A stretch of DNA of 50,064 nt from Bacteroidales bacterium (GTDB lineage: Bacteria > Bacteroidota > Bacteroidia > Bacteroidales > WCHB1-69), in assembly GCA_017961265.1 (NCBI GenBank), contig JAGCXN010000040.1, positions 1-50,064 of the forward strand, read 5' to 3'. The first letter of the stretch is position 1. Each line of letters begins with the position of its first letter. Below the pieces are notes generated by a model, which ran no database searches, was not told where the DNA came from, and worked only from the letters and a program-made list of their open reading frames with translations. This document shows positions 42,120 through 50,064 of the stretch, piece by piece. The position numbers were made by a program, and so were the translations under genes.

Positions 42120-43361
42120 CTATTTCAGATCTTCCGGAATGACGGTCGGAAAGATATGGTTGAACTCCATCCTATAGGGGCTGCCGATGATGTTGGTGAG
42201 GAAGTCGCGGTAGATATCAGTGAAGTTGAAGTTGTTGGCGTCGTAGTAGTCGGCGGGCAGCGGGAAGTTGCCGATGTTGCCCATGTCGATGGCGGTGGTG
42301 TGGTACTCTTCCAGTTCGTTGTAGGGGACAATATCCTTGAGGACAGGCATCTTGCCATAGTCCTGACGGAGGAGGAGGTCTGTCACCTTGTCGGCGAGGG
42401 TGGAGGTGAGACGGCGGTCGTATTCGTAGCATTTGCCGGAACGCGGGATATAGCCGGAGATCTGGCCGCGCGCCTCGATGCCGATGCGGCGGGAGATTTC
42501 GGAGGCAATCACGCCGCTGATGCCGCCGAAGCGGGGATGTCCGTACTCATCGAGGTCGGAGCTGGCATATACCATCTCCAACTGCTCCTTTTCGTCGTTC
42601 CACCAGCGTACGCCTTCGGAGACGGCAATGATGAGCGAATGTTTGGGGGAGCGGAGATACTGCTCCTTCACGAACTCGAAGAAGAAGTCTTTGCGTTCGC
42701 GGGTCATCGGGACCTCCGGAATCAGCGAAATCTGTGCGCCGCCGAAGGATGCGGTGCCGGTAAGCCAGCCCGCGTCGCGCCCCATCACCTCCAGCACCAT
42801 GATGCGCTGGTGCGACTCGTTGGTGGTGTGCAGTTTGCTGGTCAGCTTCTTGACCGCCATGGCCGCCGATGCGAAGCCGGGGCACAGCACGGTTTCGTGG
42901 TCTTTCCCCTGATAGTGGTGGATGGTACGTGTGCGCAGGTCGTTGTCGATGGTCTTCGGGAAGCCGATGACGGGAATACCGTAGGTTTCGTACATCTTCT
43001 TTGCTGCGCCGTTGGTGTCATCGCCGCCGATAGTGACGAGCACGTCGATCTTATAACGTTCTATGTTGCGGAGAATCTGCTGGGAGCGGTCCTCGGGGTT
43101 TTTCTTGCTCGGGAAGGGGTTGGTACGGCTGGAGAGGAGGCCGGTGCCGCCGTAGATGCCGTCGTAGGGGATGTTGGTGAGATCGACGAGGTCGCCGTCG
43201 CCGAGGAGGCCCTTCCATCCGCGGAGGATGCCGTAAACTTTGAATCCTAACATGGAGGCGCGGTTGCGCACACATTCGATACTTGAGTTGATGGCGGGAG
43301 TGTCGCCACCGCCTGACAGGATGGCCAGCGTCTTGCCGGCAAAAAGTTTGTCTTGAATCAT
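42120..43361 (-). CDS. pfp: Pyrophosphate-dependent 6-phosphofructokinase
   Basis: The 413-residue protein is a phosphofructokinase with SGGGDTPAINS at the N-terminus. Two positions predict the phosphoryl donor. ATP enzymes usually have GGDGS and PGTIDND. This protein has GGDDT at 112-116 and PKTIDND at 135-141, the combination found in PPi-dependent enzymes. It therefore probably catalyses reversible, PPi-driven phosphorylation of fructose 6-phosphate. Further blocks EVMGRDAGWLTG and ISGYIPRSG are normal. The gene heads a minus-strand group with GH57 and a barrel protein gene. Its 5' flank contains a heptamer array (43374-43412) between it and the DUF4197 gene. Confidence 0.93.
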   Translation of the reverse strand: MIQDKLFAGKTLAILSGGGDTPAINSSIECVRNRASMLGFKVYGILRGWKGLLGDGDLVDLTNIPYDGIYGGTGLLSSRTNPFPSKKNPEDRSQQILRNIERYKIDVLVTIGGDDTNGAAKKMYETYGIPVIGFPKTIDNDLRTRTIHHYQGKDHETVLCPGFASAAMAVKKLTSKLHTTNESHQRIMVLEVMGRDAGWLTGTASFGGAQISLIPEVPMTRERKDFFFEFVKEQYLRSPKHSLIIAVSEGVRWWNDEKEQLEMVYASSDLDEYGHPRFGGISGVIASEISRRIGIEARGQISGYIPRSGKCYEYDRRLTSTLADKVTDLLLRQDYGKMPVLKDIVPYNELEEYHTTAIDMGNIGNFPLPADYYDANNFNFTDIYRDFLTNIIGSPYRMEFNHIFPTVIPEDLK

Positions 43362-43373
43362 ATTATCAATATT

Positions 43374-43412
43374 TCTAATTTCTAATTCCTAATTCCTAAC
43401 TCCTATTTCCTA
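43374..43412. repeat. Short heptamer array between DUF4197 gene and pfp
   Basis: Five to six imperfect tandem 7-mers of the CTAATTC/CTAATTT type fill this interval and run into the last codons of the DUF4197 gene (stop at 43403). The unit length matches the other heptamer arrays, although the unit sequence differs. Confidence 0.8.
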
Positions 43413-44098
43413 AAAGCGGACAGATTTCCTGCTCTTGCGTGGTATGAGTCGGTGCGGATAAGAGCCTCCTCTTTGGCCATTTCGGTATAGACGGCGTTGA
43501 GCAGCGAGGAGGCGGCAAGCCCGGTGATATTGTAATTGAAGAAGGTGGAGGTGGCGTTGTAGTATGCTGATTGTATTTCGGTCCAGGTGCTGCTTGCACC
43601 GGTGGTTTGCAATTGTTCGGAGAGGGTGGAGGTGGCAGAGGAGAGCATGTCAGCGCCGTAGTTGGTGCGGAAGTAGGTGGTTGCGGCATCGGAGTTGGTG
43701 CTATAGACGATGGAGGTGGGGTCGGGGAAGGTTATGGAGGAGATGGTGCTGTTGAAGGAAGAGGAGAGGTTATTTCCGGAGAGTTCGCAGGCACGGTTGA
43801 GACGTGCGGTGAGTGTGTCGATGAGGTAGTCTTTGTTTTGGGCAGTGAGGGTGTCTGTGAGGGCACGGAAGTCGGCGTTGTCGGGCAGGGTGATGCGATA
43901 AGTCTCGCTGCCGTTGAAGCCGTCGGGAATGCAAAGTTTATTGAGGGCGGTGTCCTTGGATGCGGTGAGGCAGGTACGGAGGGCGCTGGTTAACTGCGCG
44001 TCAGTATAGTACTGCTCAATGAATTCTCCAGAGTCATCCTTGCAGGAAACCATCATCAGAGGAAGCAGTATCAGGCAGAAAAGGTACAATTTTTTCAT
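43403..44098 (-). CDS. DUF4197 lipoprotein
   Basis: This 231-residue protein has a lipoprotein signal (lipobox MVSC, Cys19). It then matches DUF4197 in layout: the TDAQLTSALRTCLTASKDTALNKL start, YRITLPDNADFRALTD, and the conserved ending with MAKEEALIRTDSYHARAGNL. The family is widespread in Bacteroidetes and Proteobacteria and has no known function; it is thought to be periplasmic. Its last residues lie within the short heptamer array. It diverges from the ribosomal gene run with about 195 bp between starts; each side has a TAnnTTTG box. Confidence 0.85.
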   Translation of the reverse strand: MKKLYLFCLILLPLMMVSCKDDSGEFIEQYYTDAQLTSALRTCLTASKDTALNKLCIPDGFNGSETYRITLPDNADFRALTDTLTAQNKDYLIDTLTARLNRACELSGNNLSSSFNSTISSITFPDPTSIVYSTNSDAATTYFRTNYGADMLSSATSTLSEQLQTTGASSTWTEIQSAYYNATSTFFNYNITGLAASSLLNAVYTEMAKEEALIRTDSYHARAGNLSAFRK

Positions 44099-44115
44099 AA
44101 TACAAAATTTGGCGG

Positions 44116-44123
44116 CAAAGGTA
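44116..44123 (-). promoter_or_regulatory. -7 box for DUF4197 gene
   Basis: On the minus strand this reads TACCTTTG followed by CCGCC, 18 bp before the DUF4197 start. It repeats the GGCGGCAAAGGTACG form seen before the TonB-linked receptor gene. Confidence 0.5.
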
Positions 44124-44226
44124 CGTTAAAATCCCGAAACTTTTGCAACCCGAACTGAAATTAAATCACGTTTGAAAATTATAAAAAATAAATTTTTGCA
44201 AGTTGTTTTCGTATGAAAAAATGTTG

Positions 44227-44234
44227 TATTTTTG
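44227..44234 (+). promoter_or_regulatory. -7 box for rpsL-rpsG-fusA-rpsJ
   Basis: TATTTTTG followed by CAGCC, about 60 bp upstream of the rpsL ATG. It is the best promoter candidate for the ribosomal gene run; the region upstream is very AT-rich. An exact -33 TTTG at proper spacing was not found. Confidence 0.55.
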
Positions 44235-44293
44235 CAGCCCGATTTTTGAAAACGTTAATAACTGAAATATAGTAGATTTAATCATTAAAAAGT

Positions 44294-44671
44294 ATGCCGA
44301 CAATTCAGCAATTAGTAAGAAAAGGAAGAAAGAAGATGACTTCGCAGAGCAAGTCAAAAGCTTTGGACGCTTGTCCTCAAAAGCGCGGTGTCTGCCTGAG
44401 AGTTTACACCACCACCCCTAAAAAACCTAACTCCGCCATGCGTAAAGTGGCCCGTGTGCGCCTCCAGAACCAGAAAGAAGTTAATGCCTACATCCCTGGT
44501 GAAGGTCACAACCTTCAGGAACACAGTATCGTGCTCGTCCGTGGCGGTCGTGTGAAGGACCTCCCCGGTGTGCGTTACCACATCGTGCGCGGCGCTCTCG
44601 ACTCCGCCGGTGTCGAAGGCCGTCTGCAGGGCCGTTCCAAATATGGTGCAAAACGCCCCAAGAAAAAATAA
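44294..44671 (+). CDS. rpsL: Ribosomal protein S12
   Basis: The 125-residue protein has the invariant S12 sequence blocks: [11 protein letters not shown] at the start, [35 protein letters not shown] and [12 protein letters not shown]. It sits at the decoding centre of the small ribosomal subunit. The residues where streptomycin-resistance substitutions usually occur (Lys in TTPKKPNSA and Lys in RVKDLPG) are wild type, which predicts no ribosomal streptomycin resistance from this gene. It is the first gene of the rpsL-rpsG-fusA-rpsJ run. Confidence 0.98.
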   Translation: MPTIQQLVRKGRKKMTSQSKSKALDACPQKRGVCLRVYTTTPKKPNSAMRKVARVRLQNQKEVNAYIPGEGHNLQEHSIVLVRGGRVKDLPGVRYHIVRGALDSAGVEGRLQGRSKYGAKRPKKK

Positions 44672-44677
44672 TAATTC

Positions 44678-44728
44678 TACTATATTATAATATAGTATGT
44701 AAATTGAGCGCTAAAATGGGCGACCTCA
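44678..44728 (+). promoter_or_regulatory. Structured rpsL-rpsG spacer, possible S7 autoregulation site
   Basis: A perfect 20-bp palindrome (44678-44697, core TATATTATAATATA) is followed by a second hairpin at 44704-44728 (TTGAGCGC with GCG and CTCAA). In E. coli, S7 represses translation by binding the rpsL-rpsG spacer. Here the 95-nt spacer is structured in the same place, so the same control is plausible but unproven. Confidence 0.45.
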
Positions 44729-44766
44729 AGAGTAAATAATCAAAAATTTATTGAAGCTACAAAACT

Positions 44767-45234
44767 ATGAGAAAAGCAAAACCGAAAAGCAGAATCATCC
44801 TCCCGGATCCGAAATTCAATGACGTGATGGTCACCAAGTTCGCCAACAACATCATGTTGGCCGGCAAGAAGCAGACCGCTTTCCAAATATTCTACGAAGC
44901 CCTCGAAATCGTTGAGGAGAAAACCAAGGAAAACGGCCTCGAGGTCTGGAAACAGGCTCTCGCCAACGTCACCCCTTCTTTGGAAGTTAAGAGTAGAAGA
45001 ATTGGTGGTGCTACCTTCCAAATTCCTACCGAACTCCGTCCTGCCCGTAAACAATCCGTCGGCATGAAGAACCTGATCAACTTCGCCCGCAAACGCCACG
45101 AAAAATCCATGGCCGCGAAGCTGGCAGCAGAAATTATGGCAGCTAAAAACGAAGAAGGTGCTGCTTTCAAGCGTAAGGAGGATACCCACAGAATGGCCGA
45201 AGCTAATAAGGCATTCTCACACTTCAGATTTTAA
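44767..45234 (+). CDS. rpsG: Ribosomal protein S7
   Basis: This 155-residue protein matches S7 ([55 protein letters not shown], and the C-terminal [15 protein letters not shown]). It nucleates assembly of the 30S head. Spacing is 95 bp to rpsL and 57 bp to fusA. Length and motifs are normal. Confidence 0.98.
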   Translation: MRKAKPKSRIILPDPKFNDVMVTKFANNIMLAGKKQTAFQIFYEALEIVEEKTKENGLEVWKQALANVTPSLEVKSRRIGGATFQIPTELRPARKQSVGMKNLINFARKRHEKSMAAKLAAEIMAAKNEEGAAFKRKEDTHRMAEANKAFSHFRF

Positions 45235-45291
45235 TCATAAGAGAACAACGCAACTACCCACCTATTCTTAATAGGTAAAAAGGATCTTTAT

Positions 45292-47391
45292 ATGTCGGAA
45301 AATTTGTCTAATATTCGTAATATTGGTATCATGGCCCACATCGATGCCGGTAAGACAACTACAACCGAACGTATCCTTTTTTATACGGGTAAGAGCTATC
45401 GCATCGGCGAAGTCGATGAAGGTACGGCGGTAATGGATTGGATGGTCCAGGAGCAGGAACGCGGGATCACCATCACCAGTGCCGCCACTACTGTTTTCTG
45501 GAAGCACCTTAACGAGGACTATAAGATCAACATCATCGACACCCCCGGCCATGTGGACTTCACCGTAGAGGTGGAACGATCCCTCCGCATCCTCGACGGG
45601 GCCGTTGCTATCTTCTGCGCTGTCGGAGGCGTCCAACCGCAGTCCGAGACCGTCTGGCGCCAGGCCGACCGCTACCACGTTCCCCGCATCTGCTATGTTA
45701 ACAAGATGGATAGGCAAGGTGCGGATTTCTATTCTGTAGTCTCTCAAATCCGTGAGAAACTCCATGCCGCCCCCGTCGTGCTTTCGCTCCCCATCGGAGC
45801 CGAAGATACCTTCTCCGGCGTCATCGATCTCGTGGAAATGAAGGCCTACGTTTGGAGCGAGGAAGATCAGGGTGTAACCTACGAAGCCCTCGACATTCCG
45901 GAAGATATGCAGGATGAAGCCGCCGAATACCGCGAAAAGCTGCTTGACAAACTGTCGGAGTTCGACGACAATTTCGCCGAGAAGTACCTCGAGGATTCCG
46001 ACAGCATCACCGCCGAAGAGATCATCGCCCTCGTCCGCAAGGCAACCATCAGCCGCGATATACAGCCTGTGCTTTGCGGCTCTTCCTTCAAGAACAAGGG
46101 GGTGCAGAAACTCATCGACGCCATCGTCATGTACCTGCCGTCGCCGCTGGATCTGCCCGCCATCACGGGCATCAACCCGAAGACGGAAAAGGAGGAGACC
46201 CGCGAAACCGATCCGAACGCTCCGTTCGCAGCCCTCGCCTTCAAAATCGCCACTGACCCCTTCGTCGGCCGCCTCACGTTCATCAAGGTCTATTCCGGTA
46301 CGTTGAAGACCGGTACGACCGTCTGGAACGTGGCCACTGGCAAACGCGAGCGCGTGGCCAAGATCCTGCTGATGCACTCCAACAAGCAGCAGCCCCTCGA
46401 CACCGTGGAGGCTGGCAACATCGTCGCCCTCGTCGGGATGAAGGAAATCCACACCGGCGACAGCCTCACCGACGAGCGTCATCCTATCTCCTTGGAAAAC
46501 ATCGAGTTCCCGGAGCCGGTCATCACCGTCGCCGTGGAGCCGAAAACCAAGGACGATGAAGATAAACTGATGAACGCCCTTGCACGCCTCGCCGAGGAGG
46601 ATCCGACCTTCACCGTCCGCGTGGACGAAGAGTCGGGACAGACCGTCATCAGCGGCATGGGCGAACTTCACCTTGACATCCTGCTTGACCGTCTGAAACG
46701 CGAGTTCAACGTGGAGTGCAACCACGGCAAGCCGCGTGTGGCCTACAAGGAGGAAATTACCTCTTCTGTCCGTCACCGCGAGGTCTATAAGAAACAGACC
46801 GGTGGCAAAGGATCCTTCGCTGAAATCGAGTTCGAACTGGAACCGCTTCCGATGGACCAGCACGGCCTCGTCTTCGAGAGCAAGGTTTCCGGTGGCAACA
46901 TTCCCAAGGATTTCATCCCCGCCATCGAAAAGGGTTTCCGTCAGGCAATGCAGAACGGCGTAATGGCCGGATTCCCGCTTGAGAACCTGAAAGTCACCGT
47001 CTATGACGGCAGTTTCCATAGTGTCGATTCCGATGCACTTTCCTTTGAGATTTGCGCCAAAATCGGATTCCGCGAGGCTTGCCGCAAAGTGTCGTCCATC
47101 ATCCTTGAGCCGATTATGAAGGTGGAGGTGGAAACCCCCGACGAATATATCGGCAATGTGACCAGTGACCTGAACCGCAAACGTGCTGTCGTCGAGCAGA
47201 TTGACGCGCAGATCGGTCTCCAGATCATTAAGGCGCAGGTGCCGCTCGCCGAAATGTTCGGCTATGTCACCACGCTGCGTTCCATCACCTCCGGTCACGC
47301 CACATTTAGCATGGAACTGCTTAAATATGAACCTGTTCCCGCCGACATCCAAGACTATATTATGAATGTTGGCCGTTATTCACTTTTGTAG
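45292..47391 (+). CDS. fusA: Elongation factor G
   Basis: The 699-residue GTPase drives ribosomal translocation. GTPase motifs: AHIDAGKT at 15-22, [11 protein letters not shown] as switch I, DTPGHVDF as switch II and NKMDR. Domains II to V follow, with [18 protein letters not shown] in domain III and the C-terminal [19 protein letters not shown]. The wording is that of the main Bacteroidetes EF-G rather than a tetracycline-protection protein. A 694-codon open frame on the opposite strand is a shadow of this gene. It lies in the usual rpsL-rpsG-fusA order. Confidence 0.97.
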   Translation: MSENLSNIRNIGIMAHIDAGKTTTTERILFYTGKSYRIGEVDEGTAVMDWMVQEQERGITITSAATTVFWKHLNEDYKINIIDTPGHVDFTVEVERSLRILDGAVAIFCAVGGVQPQSETVWRQADRYHVPRICYVNKMDRQGADFYSVVSQIREKLHAAPVVLSLPIGAEDTFSGVIDLVEMKAYVWSEEDQGVTYEALDIPEDMQDEAAEYREKLLDKLSEFDDNFAEKYLEDSDSITAEEIIALVRKATISRDIQPVLCGSSFKNKGVQKLIDAIVMYLPSPLDLPAITGINPKTEKEETRETDPNAPFAALAFKIATDPFVGRLTFIKVYSGTLKTGTTVWNVATGKRERVAKILLMHSNKQQPLDTVEAGNIVALVGMKEIHTGDSLTDERHPISLENIEFPEPVITVAVEPKTKDDEDKLMNALARLAEEDPTFTVRVDEESGQTVISGMGELHLDILLDRLKREFNVECNHGKPRVAYKEEITSSVRHREVYKKQTGGKGSFAEIEFELEPLPMDQHGLVFESKVSGGNIPKDFIPAIEKGFRQAMQNGVMAGFPLENLKVTVYDGSFHSVDSDALSFEICAKIGFREACRKVSSIILEPIMKVEVETPDEYIGNVTSDLNRKRAVVEQIDAQIGLQIIKAQVPLAEMFGYVTTLRSITSGHATFSMELLKYEPVPADIQDYIMNVGRYSLL

Positions 47392-47439
47392 AAATTTATC
47401 GAATCAACAATAATAGTTTAAATAGTAAAAATCAAAAAA

Positions 47440-47760
47440 ATGAGCGAAAGAATTAGAATCAAATTGAAATCGTTTGACCACAATCTGGTGGACAAATCCG
47501 CTGAAAAAATCGTCAAGACTGTCAATGCCGTGAAGGATGACAAGGTCGTTCTCGTTGGACCCGTTCCGCTTCCGACCCACAAGAAAATCTTCACTGTCAA
47601 CCGTTCCACCTTTGTGAACAAGAAATCCAGAGAGCAATTTGAACTTTCTACTTACAAGAGACTCATCGACATCTACGGCACCACCGCCAAGACCATCGAC
47701 GCTTTGATGCGTATGGAACTCCCCAGCGGCGTGGATGTGGAGATCAAGGTTCTCAACTAA
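47440..47760 (+). CDS. rpsJ: Ribosomal protein S10
   Basis: A 106-residue protein with the S10 blocks [57 protein letters not shown] and a C-terminal [10 protein letters not shown]. It follows fusA by 48 bp. In many bacteria it opens the long S10-spc cluster (rplC next). Here it is followed by a strong intrinsic terminator and an unrelated hydrolase gene, so the cluster is broken at this point. The N-terminus is slightly longer than the usual 101-102 residue form. Confidence 0.97.
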   Translation: MSERIRIKLKSFDHNLVDKSAEKIVKTVNAVKDDKVVLVGPVPLPTHKKIFTVNRSTFVNKKSREQFELSTYKRLIDIYGTTAKTIDALMRMELPSGVDVEIKVLN

Positions 47761-47800
47761 GCGAAGGACACGTAATTTTAATGTTGTAATAATGATGGAA

Positions 47801-47838
47801 CCATACTCCTGACATCGTCGGGGAGTGTGGTTTTTTTG
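47801..47838 (+). terminator. Intrinsic terminator after rpsJ
   Basis: CCATACTCC at 47801-47809 pairs with GGAGTGTGG at 47822-47830 (one G-U pair), with GAC/GTC continuing the stem inside, followed by a run of seven T at 47831-47837. It ends the ribosomal transcript about 40 bp after rpsJ. Confidence 0.85.
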
Positions 47839-47847
47839 TTTTCCGTT

Positions 47848-49242
47848 ATGAAAAAAGTACGTTTTGGTATTCTTCTTCTGTGGCTTTTATTGCCGTTTTC
47901 CGCGTTTTCCCAATTGGAAAATTTAATGGGAATCTGGCAGGGGAAGATGGCGGTCGGCGCCGACTCCCTCAGTTTGGTGATGGTGGTTGAACGCAGCGGC
48001 GACACCCTCCGTGTCGTCCTCGACAGTCCTGACCAGTACGTGACGGACATAGCAGTGGACCGCTGCACTTTCGTGAATGACACGCTTCGGTTTTCTGTTC
48101 GCAGCCTCGGAGCATCCTACACGGGCCGTTACGACGGGGATCGGATTCGCGGTCGGTTCACGCAGTACGGCCGGAAGATGAAACTCAACCTGTCACCCGC
48201 CTCGGAGCGGAAGCTCTTCCTGCGCCCGCAGGAGCCGCAGCCGCCTTATCCGTATCGTGAGGTGGAACTGTCGTTTCCGTACGAAGCCGGCCTGCCGCCC
48301 ATCAACGGCACGCTGACGCTGCCGACGGAGGGAAAACCTAAGGCAGTGGCTGTCCTGCTCACCGGCTCCGGCCGTCAGGACCGCGACGAGACCATCTTCC
48401 GGCATAAGCCGTTCAAGGTGATTGCCGACTACCTCACCCGTCGTGGCTTTGCGGTCTTCCGCTACGACGACCCGCCGTACAGCACCTTCGCCAAGCAGAC
48501 CACTTTCGACTTTGCACGGCAGGCACAGGTGGTCTTCGACACGCTGTCTGCCCGTCCCGAGTTGGCGGGTGTTCCCGTCGGTTTCCTCGGTCACAGCGAG
48601 GGTGGGATGGTGGCGTGGATTGCCGCCGCCGCGCAGCCCAAGACGGCCTTCGTCATTTCGTTGGCAGGGGTCGGTACGCCCATCTCGGAAATCCTGCTCT
48701 ACCAGACTCACGTGCTGGGCGTGGCATCCGGCCTTTCCGATGCACAGATTCGCAGCAACGACCAACTGAACCGTTCGGTATATGGAATTGTGGAGAAGTC
48801 AAAAACGCCGGAGGACGCTGTCAAAAAACTGGATGTTTTTTTCAAGAAATACACGAGAAAAATGAGCCCGGAACAGCGTATGGCGTTGCATCTTACGGAT
48901 GTGGAAATTGCGGGCATCTGCTCACAGGCCACCTCGCAGTGGCTGTTTACACTGTTCCATACTCGTCCGGCCGACTACCTGAATCAAGTGCAATGTCCGG
49001 TGTTGGCATTGAATGGCGACCGTGACTTGCAGGTGGAGGCGGCGGCGAACTTGGCCGGCATCAAGGCGGGGCTGCTGAAAAGCCCGTCGGTGACGTGCCA
49101 TACCCTGCCGGAACTGAACCACCTGATGCAGGAGTGCGAAACGGGCACCGTGGAGGAATACGGCACCATCGAGCAGACGATGTCACCGCGGGTGCTGGAG
49201 GCAGTGACAGAATGGCTGGACAAAGTGATACAATCCAGATAA
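47848..49242 (+). CDS. Secreted alpha/beta hydrolase
   Basis: With the ATG at 47848 the protein has 464 residues and a signal peptide (MKKVRFGILLLWLLLPFSAF). An N-terminal beta-rich domain covers about 20-135. A serine hydrolase domain follows: oxyanion region LLTGSGRQDRDE, a nucleophile elbow GHSEGG, a lid-type helical segment, a likely acid in NGDRDLQV and a likely His in LPELNHLMQ. Hydrolases of this shape are usually esterases or peptidase-like enzymes acting outside the cytoplasm; substrate unknown. The start codon lies only 10 nt after the T-tract of the rpsJ terminator, so expression may depend on read-through or on a promoter inside or before the terminator. A start inside the terminator (47827) is unlikely. 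Confidence 0.9.
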   Translation: MKKVRFGILLLWLLLPFSAFSQLENLMGIWQGKMAVGADSLSLVMVVERSGDTLRVVLDSPDQYVTDIAVDRCTFVNDTLRFSVRSLGASYTGRYDGDRIRGRFTQYGRKMKLNLSPASERKLFLRPQEPQPPYPYREVELSFPYEAGLPPINGTLTLPTEGKPKAVAVLLTGSGRQDRDETIFRHKPFKVIADYLTRRGFAVFRYDDPPYSTFAKQTTFDFARQAQVVFDTLSARPELAGVPVGFLGHSEGGMVAWIAAAAQPKTAFVISLAGVGTPISEILLYQTHVLGVASGLSDAQIRSNDQLNRSVYGIVEKSKTPEDAVKKLDVFFKKYTRKMSPEQRMALHLTDVEIAGICSQATSQWLFTLFHTRPADYLNQVQCPVLALNGDRDLQVEAAANLAGIKAGLLKSPSVTCHTLPELNHLMQECETGTVEEYGTIEQTMSPRVLEAVTEWLDKVIQSR

Positions 49243-49276
49243 AACAAAAACGCCCGTAATTACGGGCGTTTTTGTT
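49243..49276. terminator. Bidirectional terminator, perfect 17-bp-arm palindrome
   Basis: The 34 bases form a perfect inverted repeat with GC-rich core CGCCCGTAA/TTACGGGCG flanked by A-run and T-run on either side, so it works in both directions. It starts at the base after the hydrolase stop and also serves the convergent acyl-CoA synthetase gene, whose stop is at 49299. Confidence 0.93.
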
Positions 49277-49298
49277 GATAGGTGGAAATACGTTGTTA

Positions 49299-50064
49299 TT
49301 ATTTCTGTAACCGGATTCTCGCATCCACGGCGGTAACGTAGCGCGGATTGCCGAGCAGCGGGTTGAGGTCCATCTCCGCAATTTCGGGAGCGGCCTGCAC
49401 CAGTGCGCTCACACGGGCGATCTGGTCGGCATACAGGTCGATGTTGACGGGTTCCTGTCCGCGCACGCCCTGCAAAATCTTGTAGCCACGAAGCTTCGTC
49501 AGCATCTCCTTGGCCTCCGCAGCCGTGATGGGTGCCAACGCACTCTGCACGTCTTTCAGCACCTCGATGAAGATGCCGCCTAAGCCGAAGAATACCTGAT
49601 GGCCGAACTTGTCGTCGCGGATAGCGCCGATATATACATCGGTGCCGTCCAACATCGGGTACATCTCCACTGCATAGGTGTCTTTGATAGCCATCAGGCG
49701 GTCAAACTCCTTGCTGACGGTATCCAAATCCTTGACATTCAGCGTCACACCGCCTACATCGGATTTGTGCAGCGGGCCCACGACTTTCATCACGAGCGGC
49801 ACATCCTTGCTGCAGCCGACCTCCTTGGCGAAGGCGAGGGCGTCCTCCTTCTTGGAGACCTCCACGGATTTCTTGCGACTGATGCCGGCAGCATCGAGAA
49901 GTTCGTTATAGTCAGCAATTTCCATATAGCCGTCGCCGCATTTGTCGATGGTGCGGCGGATGCGGGCCACGTCGATTTCGGGCTGTTCCACCACTTCGGG
50001 CTGCGGCTTCGGGGTGTTGTAAACTTTGCACAATGCCTGACCGAACACGCACTCTTCGGGGAAG
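49299..50064 (-). CDS. ADP-forming acyl-CoA (acetyl-CoA) synthetase, ATP-grasp part; 5' end outside window
   Basis: The frame is open to the window edge, so only the C-terminal 254 residues are seen. After a linker (EVVEQPEIDVARIR) comes an ATP-grasp domain: ELLDAAGISRKKSVEV, VPLVMKVVGPLHKSDVGGV with the nucleotide-binding lysine and the KSDVGGV motif, VYIGAIRDDKFGHQVFFGLGG with the glycine loop, and EIAEMDLNPLL as the metal-binding end. This is the beta-type part of ADP-forming acetyl-CoA synthetases, which make ATP from acyl-CoA, ADP and phosphate. The CoA-binding part should lie upstream, outside the window, in one fused polypeptide. Apparent GTG start at 50048 is inside the gene and is not used. 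Confidence 0.9.
   Translation of the reverse strand, partial: FPEECVFGQALCKVYNTPKPQPEVVEQPEIDVARIRRTIDKCGDGYMEIADYNELLDAAGISRKKSVEVSKKEDALAFAKEVGCSKDVPLVMKVVGPLHKSDVGGVTLNVKDLDTVSKEFDRLMAIKDTYAVEMYPMLDGTDVYIGAIRDDKFGHQVFFGLGGIFIEVLKDVQSALAPITAAEAKEMLTKLRGYKILQGVRGQEPVNIDLYADQIARVSALVQAAPEIAEMDLNPLLGNPRYVTAVDARIRLQK

Noticed and set aside
42030-43250. A 406-codon plus-strand open frame opposite pfp
   Set aside because: Antisense shadow of the phosphofructokinase gene; low-complexity composition and no start context. The same reasoning removes the long frames opposite hsdM (15801-16760), sbcD (28165-29043) and the RND pump (19701-20639).
45268-47352. A 694-codon open frame opposite fusA
   Set aside because: It lies fully within fusA in antisense, has no recognisable domain, and its sequence is rich in H, D, G and V as expected from the complement of a biased gene. 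fusA on the plus strand is certain.
45292-47391. Ribosomal-protection tetracycline resistance gene
   Set aside because: Position between rpsG and rpsJ and full-length EF-G domain motifs identify it as the housekeeping translocase.

Overview
The window is about 50 kb of chromosome from a member of the Bacteroidetes, most probably an anaerobic Bacteroidales species of moderate GC content. The evidence is indirect but consistent. There are many TAnnTTTG -7 boxes, often in the form TACYTTTGCCGCC. The coding content includes a TonB-linked receptor with a carboxypeptidase-like N-terminal domain, a PorT-type barrel protein, a GH57 enzyme, a pyrophosphate-type phosphofructokinase, a flavodiiron protein, methylmalonyl-CoA mutase and an ADP-forming acyl-CoA synthetase. 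Genus cannot be fixed from the sequence alone. No tRNA, rRNA, CRISPR array, transposase or integrase was recognised.

Layout. 1-4069: end of a methylmalonyl-CoA mutase small-subunit gene (minus), then a flavodiiron protein and murF (plus). 4117-16661: an accessory island on the minus strand built on a type I restriction-modification operon. In transcription order it reads hsdM, an AT-rich unknown gene, a RhuM-Doc fusion, hsdS, a DUF4062-STAND NTPase, a Fic protein, a wrecked DUF1016 nuclease gene, and hsdR. 16770-22861: an RND efflux operon (adaptor lipoprotein, pump, TolC-type channel) with a YiiX-like lipoprotein inserted between pump and channel. 22877-36342: minus-strand genes of housekeeping type, namely a DUF4139 protein, sbcC-sbcD, a TPR lipoprotein, recA, udk, uvrA and a lytic transglycosylase, followed by the TonB-linked receptor up to 38673. 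38750-40000: arginine deiminase (plus). 40159-44098: a barrel protein, a GH57 enzyme, PPi-phosphofructokinase and a DUF4197 lipoprotein (all minus). 44294-49242: rpsL-rpsG-fusA-rpsJ, a terminator, and a secreted alpha/beta hydrolase. The window ends inside an ADP-forming acyl-CoA synthetase gene (minus).

The most interesting part is the restriction island. The STAND NTPase starts 2 nt after hsdS, so it is probably translated together with the methylation-specificity subunit. The AT-rich character of the NTPase gene begins inside hsdS, at the start of the second target-recognition domain, which suggests both arrived together. The 5' end of hsdR exists twice as a perfect 53-bp direct repeat flanking the DUF1016 remnant. 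One copy still sits behind the ribosome binding site at the end of fic but hits a stop after 18 codons. The other copy is the start of the full hsdR. The DUF1016 gene itself has lost its middle and changed frame at a short homology. Together these are footprints of repeated illegitimate recombination in a defence locus.

Elsewhere, several intergenic regions carry tandem 7- or 8-bp units. Two of these belong to one recurring hairpin-like element whose arms are built from the same heptamer in opposite orientation. The ribosomal gene run stops at rpsJ with a strong terminator instead of continuing into the usual S10 cluster.
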